Source of the DNA: Salvelinus alpinus
Lineage: Eukaryota > Chordata > Actinopteri > Salmoniformes > Salmonidae
DNA length: 64,000 bases
Assembly (NCBI RefSeq): GCF_045679555.1
Contig: NC_092091.1
Span: forward strand, 12,053,918-12,117,917
Direction: 5' to 3'
In this document: positions 59,501 to 64,000 of the stretch, piece by piece
How positions within the stretch are numbered: the first letter of the stretch is position 1
How the letters are laid out: each line of letters starts with the position of its first letter
Notes under the pieces: generated by a model
Databases searched by the model: none
What the model saw: only the letters and a program-made list of their open reading frames with translations
Told to the model about the DNA's origin: nothing
Position numbers and translations under genes: made by a program

Positions 59501-62500
59501 TACCATCAGGTTTGTCTTTGTCTTCCGCATCCAGTGGTACAAAGAGTTGGTCTGTGTGATTAACGGGGGCTGAGATAGAGCTGTGTTCGTGAGACGAAGA
59601 CGGATCCCGAAGGGGCCCAGGCCGGGTCTTTGTTTTACAGAAACATCTGTAGAAACAGAATGGTTTGAATTACAAATTACTAAAACCTATCTATGAAAAG
59701 CTGAGACTCTATCGAACATGCACATGTAACATGTTTTGCTCTATGACACTCACAAGCTACACAAGAGTTGTTAGAAGGTACAGGGTTCTTCTACGTAGAA
59801 GATCAAAGGAAGGTCAAAGGTTGTCCTGAAAGGAAAATGGTAAAACACCTCATTGTGAAGCTAAATTTCAGGGCTGGACATGGAGATAAATGAAAGTCAG
59901 AAAACTAAAAAGAAGATTTATGCTGGGGTCTCAGGACTGATTCTATAGGATTTATTTTATTTACAATAAAAATTGGGGAGACATTTCAGTAGGTTTTGTT
60001 GTACATGGTTAACATCCACTCAGAACATATTCCCTTCATCCATGTTCATTGAAGAACAAGGAACAGTCATCAAAGGTGGAAGAAAATGAGCAAAGTCATT
60101 TCTAGCCTCCAGATTCATGCTCTGAACGGAAATATCTTGAATCATCATCATGGATAGCGAGACCTTCCACTTTAGACACACATTTCTCAAGTACAGAACT
60201 ATAGAAATGATCCCTGAAAGTATAGTCTTGATGTAGAAGTTGTTGTGATCAAGGTGGAGCATCTTGACAAGTGCATTTGCACCACCGGTTTGTGTTGCAT
60301 TCTCAGCATCAACAGTTGTTGCAATCAAATTATGTTAATTATGGAGAATTGTGAGCTTCCACAAATGAGAAATATGGTCAACGATGCTGGTTGCCAACAG
60401 GTAAAATATGACCTAATGTTGGTGGACAGCTATCCATATTTCAAAGCTGGTTATTTTGTGGAATTCTACCCCCTTTTAAACATTGTGTGTTTTAGCTATA
60501 GACGTATGGGTTGTACCATCAGATTTGTCTTTGTCTTCCTCATCCAGTGGTACCAAGAGTTGGTCTGTGTGATTAACGGGGGCTGAGATAGAGCTGTGTT
60601 TGTGAGACGAAGACGGATCCCGAAGGGGCCCAGGCCGGGTCTTTGTTTTACAGAAACATCTGTAGAAACAGAATGGTTTGAATTACAAATTACTAAAACC
60701 TATCTATGAAAAGCTGAGACTCTATCGAACATGCACATGTAACATGTTTTGCTCTATGACACTCACAAGCTACACAAGAGTTGTTAGAAGGTACAGGGTT
60801 CTTCTACGTAGAAGATCAAAGGAAGGTCAAAGGTTGTCCTGAAAGGAAAATGGTAAAACACCTCATTGTGAAGCTACATTTCAGGGCTGGACATGGAGAT
60901 AAATGAAAGTCAGAAAACTAAAAAGAAGATTTATGCTGGGGTCTCAGGACTGATTCTATAGGATTTATTTTATTTACAATAAAAACTGGGGAGACATTTC
61001 AGTAGGTTTTGTTGTACATGGTTAACATCCACTCAGAACATATTCCCATCATCCATGTTCATTGGAGAACAAGGAACAGTCATCAAAGGTGGAAGAAAAA
61101 TGAGTAAAGTCATTTCTAGCCACCAGATTCATGCTCTGAACGGGAATATCTTGAATCATCATCATGGATTACGAGACCTTCCACTTTAGATACACATTTC
61201 TCAAGTACAGAACTATAGAAATGATCCCTGAAAGTATAGTCTTGGTGTAGAAGTTGTTGTGATCAAGGTGGAGCATCTTGACAAGAGCATTTGCACTACC
61301 GGTTTGTGTTGCATTCTCAGCATCAACAGTTGTTGCAATCAAATTATTTTAATTATGGAGAATTGTGAGCTTCCACAAATGAGAAATATGGTCAACGATG
61401 CTGGTTGCCAACATGTAAAATATGACCTAATGTTGGTGGACAGCTATCCATATTTCAAAGTCAGTTATTTTTGTGGAATTCTACCCCCTTTTAAACATTG
61501 TGTGTTTTAGCTATAGACGTATGGGTTGTACCATCAGATTTGTCTTTGTCTTCCACATCCAGTGGTACCAAGAGTTTGTCTGTGTGATTAACGGGAGCTG
61601 AGTTAGAGCTGTGTTCGTGAGACATAGACGGATCCCGAAGGGGCCCAGGCCGGGTCTTTGTTTTACAGAAACATCTGTAGAAACAGAATGGTTTGAATTA
61701 CAAATTACTAAAACCTATCTATGAAAAGCTGAGACTCTATCGAACATGCACATGTAACATGTTTTGCTCTATGACACTCACAAGCTACACAAGAGTTGTT
61801 AGAAGGTACAGGGTTCTTCTACGTAGAAGATCAAAGGAAGGTCAAAGGTTGTCCTGAAAGGAAAATGGTAAAACACCTCATTGTGAAGCTAAATTTCAGG
61901 GCTGGACATGGAGATAAATGAAAGTCAGAAAACTAAAAAGAAGATTTATGCTGGGGTCTCAGGACTGATTCTATAGGATTTATTTTATTTACAATAAAAA
62001 CTGGGGAGACATTTCAGTAGGTTTTGTTGTACATGGTTAACATCCACTCAGAACATATTCCCTTCATCCATGTTCATTGAAGAACAAGGAACAGTCATCA
62101 AAGGTGGAAGAAAATGAGCAAAGTCATTTCTAGCCTCCAGATTCATGCTCTGAACGGAAATATCTTGAATCATCATCATGGATAGCGAGACCTTCCACTT
62201 TAGACACACATTTCTCAAGTACAGAACTATAGAAATGATCCCTGAAAGTATAGTCATAGTGTAGAAGTTGTTGTGATCAAGGTGGAGCATCTTGACAAGA
62301 GCATTTGCACCACCGGTTTGTGTTGCATTCTCAGCATCAACAGTTGTTGCAATCAAATTATGTTAATTATGGAGAATTGCGAGCTTCCACAAATGAGAAA
62401 TATGGTCAACGATGCTGGTTGCCAACAGGTAAAATATGACCTAATGTTGGTGGACAGCCATCCATATTTCAAAGCTGGTTATTTTGTGGAATTCTACCCC

Positions 62501-64000
62501 CTTTTAAACATTGTGTGTTTTAGCTATAGACGTAGGGATTGTACCATCAGGTTTGTCTTTGTCTTCCGCATCCAGTGGTACAAAGAGTTGGTCTGTGTGA
62601 TTAACGGGGGCTGAGATAGAGCTGTGTTCGTGAGACGAAGACGGATCCCGAAGGGGCCCAGGCCAGGTCTTTGTTTTACAGAAACATCTGTAGAAACAGA
62701 ATGGTTTGAATTACAAATTACTAAAACCTATCTATGAAAAGCTGAGACTCTATCGAACATGCACATGTAACATGTTTTGCTCTATGACACTCACAAGCTA
62801 CACAAGAGTTGTTAGAAGGTACAGGGTACTTCTACGTAGAAGATCAAAGGAAGGTCAAAGGTTGTCCTGAAAGGAAAATGGTAAAACACCTCATTGTGAA
62901 GCTAAATTTCAGGGCTGGACATGGAGATAAATGAAAGTCAGAAAACTAAAAAGAAGATTTATGCTGGGGTCTCAGGACTGATTCTATAGGATTTATTTTA
63001 TTTACAATAAAAATTGGGGAGACATTTCAGTAGGTTTTGTTGTACATGGTTAACATCCACTCAGAACATATTCCCTTCATCCATGTTCATTGAAGAACAA
63101 GGAACAGTCATCAAAGGTGGAAGAAAATGAGCAAAGTCATTTCTAGCCTCCAGATTCATGCTCTGAACGGAAATATCTTGAATCATCATCATGGATAGCG
63201 AGACCTTCCACTTTAGACACACATTTCTCAAGTACAGAACTATAGAAATGATCCCTGAAAGTATAGTCTTGATGTAGAAGTTGTTGTGATCAAGGTGGAG
63301 CATCTTGACAAGTGCATTTGCACCACCGGTTTGTGTTGCATTCTCAGCATCAACAGTTGTTGCAATCAAATTATGTTAATTATGGAGAATTGTGAGCTTC
63401 CACAAATGAAAAATATGGTCAACGATGCTGGTTGCCAACAGGTAAAATATGACCTAATGTTGGTGGACAGCTATCCATATTTCAAAGCTGGTTATTTTGT
63501 GGAATTCTACCCCCTTTTAAACATTGTGTGTTTTAGCTATAGACGTATGGGTTGTACCATCAGATTTGTCTTTGTCTTCCTCATCCAGTGGTACCAAGAG
63601 TTGGTCTGTGTGATTAACGGGGGCTGAGATAGAGCTGTGTTTGTGAGACGAAGACGGATCCCGAAGGGGCCCAGGCCGGGTCTTTGTTTTACAGAAACAT
63701 CTGTAGAAACAGAATGGTTTGAATTACAAATTACTAAAACCTATCTATGAAAAGCTGAGACTCTATCGAACATGCACATGTAACATGTTTTGCTCTATGA
63801 CACTCACAAGCTACACAAGAGTTGTTAGAAGGTACAGGGTTCTTCTACGTAGAAGATCAAAGGAAGGTCAAAGGTTGTCCTGAAAGGAAAATGGTAAAAC
63901 ACCTCATTGTGAAGCTAAATTTCAGGGCTGGACATGGAGATAAATGAAAGTCAGAAAACTAAAAAGAAGATTTATGCTGGGGTCTCAGGACTGATTCTAT

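Larger units (their letters stand above)
45343..64000. repeat. Macrosatellite of about 1.0-kb units, 17 recognisable copies, runs off the window
   Basis: A landmark (GATCAAGGTGGAGCATCTTG) recurs at about 45495, 46516, 47532, 48539, 49541, 50568, 51584, 52591, 53363, 54376, 57212, 58225, 59235, 60248, 61262, 62276 and 63289. Spacing is 1002-1027 bp, except at the N gap and at the MITE insertion. Left of the gap the units carry CTTGAAAAGAGCATTTGC; right of it CTTGACAAG(A/T)GCATTTGC, so two homogenised domains exist. The left domain shows a 4052-bp four-unit period, the right one 3041 bp (three units). Each unit contains a palindrome TTCTACGTAGAA, a variable (ATC)n run, and a GTCTTT(T)n tract. 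No rRNA, snRNA, histone or tRNA gene was recognised. Overlapping antisense frames of about 100 codons occur in every unit, but indels break them between copies, so coding is doubtful. Confidence 0.95.

Noticed and set aside
45343-64000. 5S rRNA, U snRNA or histone repeat cluster
   Set aside because: Unit length near 1 kb is suggestive, but none of the hallmark sequences of these genes was found in the unit on either strand.
45343-64000. Immune receptor connecting-peptide/transmembrane exon in the satellite minus strand
   Set aside because: ENATQTGG followed by a partly hydrophobic TILSGIISIVLYL is vaguely receptor-like, but it lacks a full membrane span, conserved cysteines and stable splice sites.

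Overview
This window is nuclear DNA of a salmonid fish (Salmo, Oncorhynchus or Salvelinus type). Two HpaI-type tRNA-derived SINEs, many Tc1/mariner families, L2-like LINEs, hAT and TTAA-flanked MITEs and three teleost genes with fish-type sequence point that way. The genus cannot be told from the sequence alone.

Layout. 0.3-5 kb is a LINE carcass holding a Tc1-like transposon, which itself holds a short Gypsy-derived fossil with inverted LTR ends. 5.6-7.1 kb is another dead Tc1-like element and 7.77-7.97 kb a small hAT MITE. 8.14-11.02 kb is a complete 7-coding-exon ZP3-family egg-coat gene (+, 414 aa). 12.08-14.48 kb is a decayed TMED6 (p24 family) pseudogene on the minus strand. 16.97-20.10 kb is a complete six-coding-exon zdhhc7 (minus, 304 aa), with a probable 5' UTR exon and promoter near 21.1-21.2 kb. 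21.2-31.1 kb is a transposon field; it includes a rearranged fold-back Tc1 element with about 575 bp inverted arms and a hAT-like composite with an inserted LINE. 32.38-34.07 kb is an adrenomedullin gene (minus, 272 aa precursor). Two in-frame minisatellites lie in its coding exons (6 x 24 bp in the signal/pro region, 11 x 18 bp between the PAMP-like and adrenomedullin segments), with two more minisatellites downstream. 34.3-36.9 kb is Tc1 nested in Tc1. 38.5-43.8 kb is an L2-like LINE whose 5' half is inverted (twin-priming type) and whose 3' UTR carries a 1.8 kb TTAA-flanked MITE.

From 45.34 kb to the right edge is a macrosatellite of about 1.0 kb units (17 recognisable copies), with 3- and 4-unit higher-order periods, a 100 N assembly gap and a second copy of the 1.8 kb MITE. 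I could not assign a function to its unit. It is the least explained part of the window.

The host genes (egg coat, cargo-receptor pseudogene, Golgi palmitoyltransferase, peptide hormone) have no evident functional link; they are neighbours. All splice structures were assembled by eye from GT/AG sites and frame continuity. The summed exon lengths are exact multiples of three for zp3 (1245 bp), zdhhc7 (915 bp) and adm (819 bp), which supports them.
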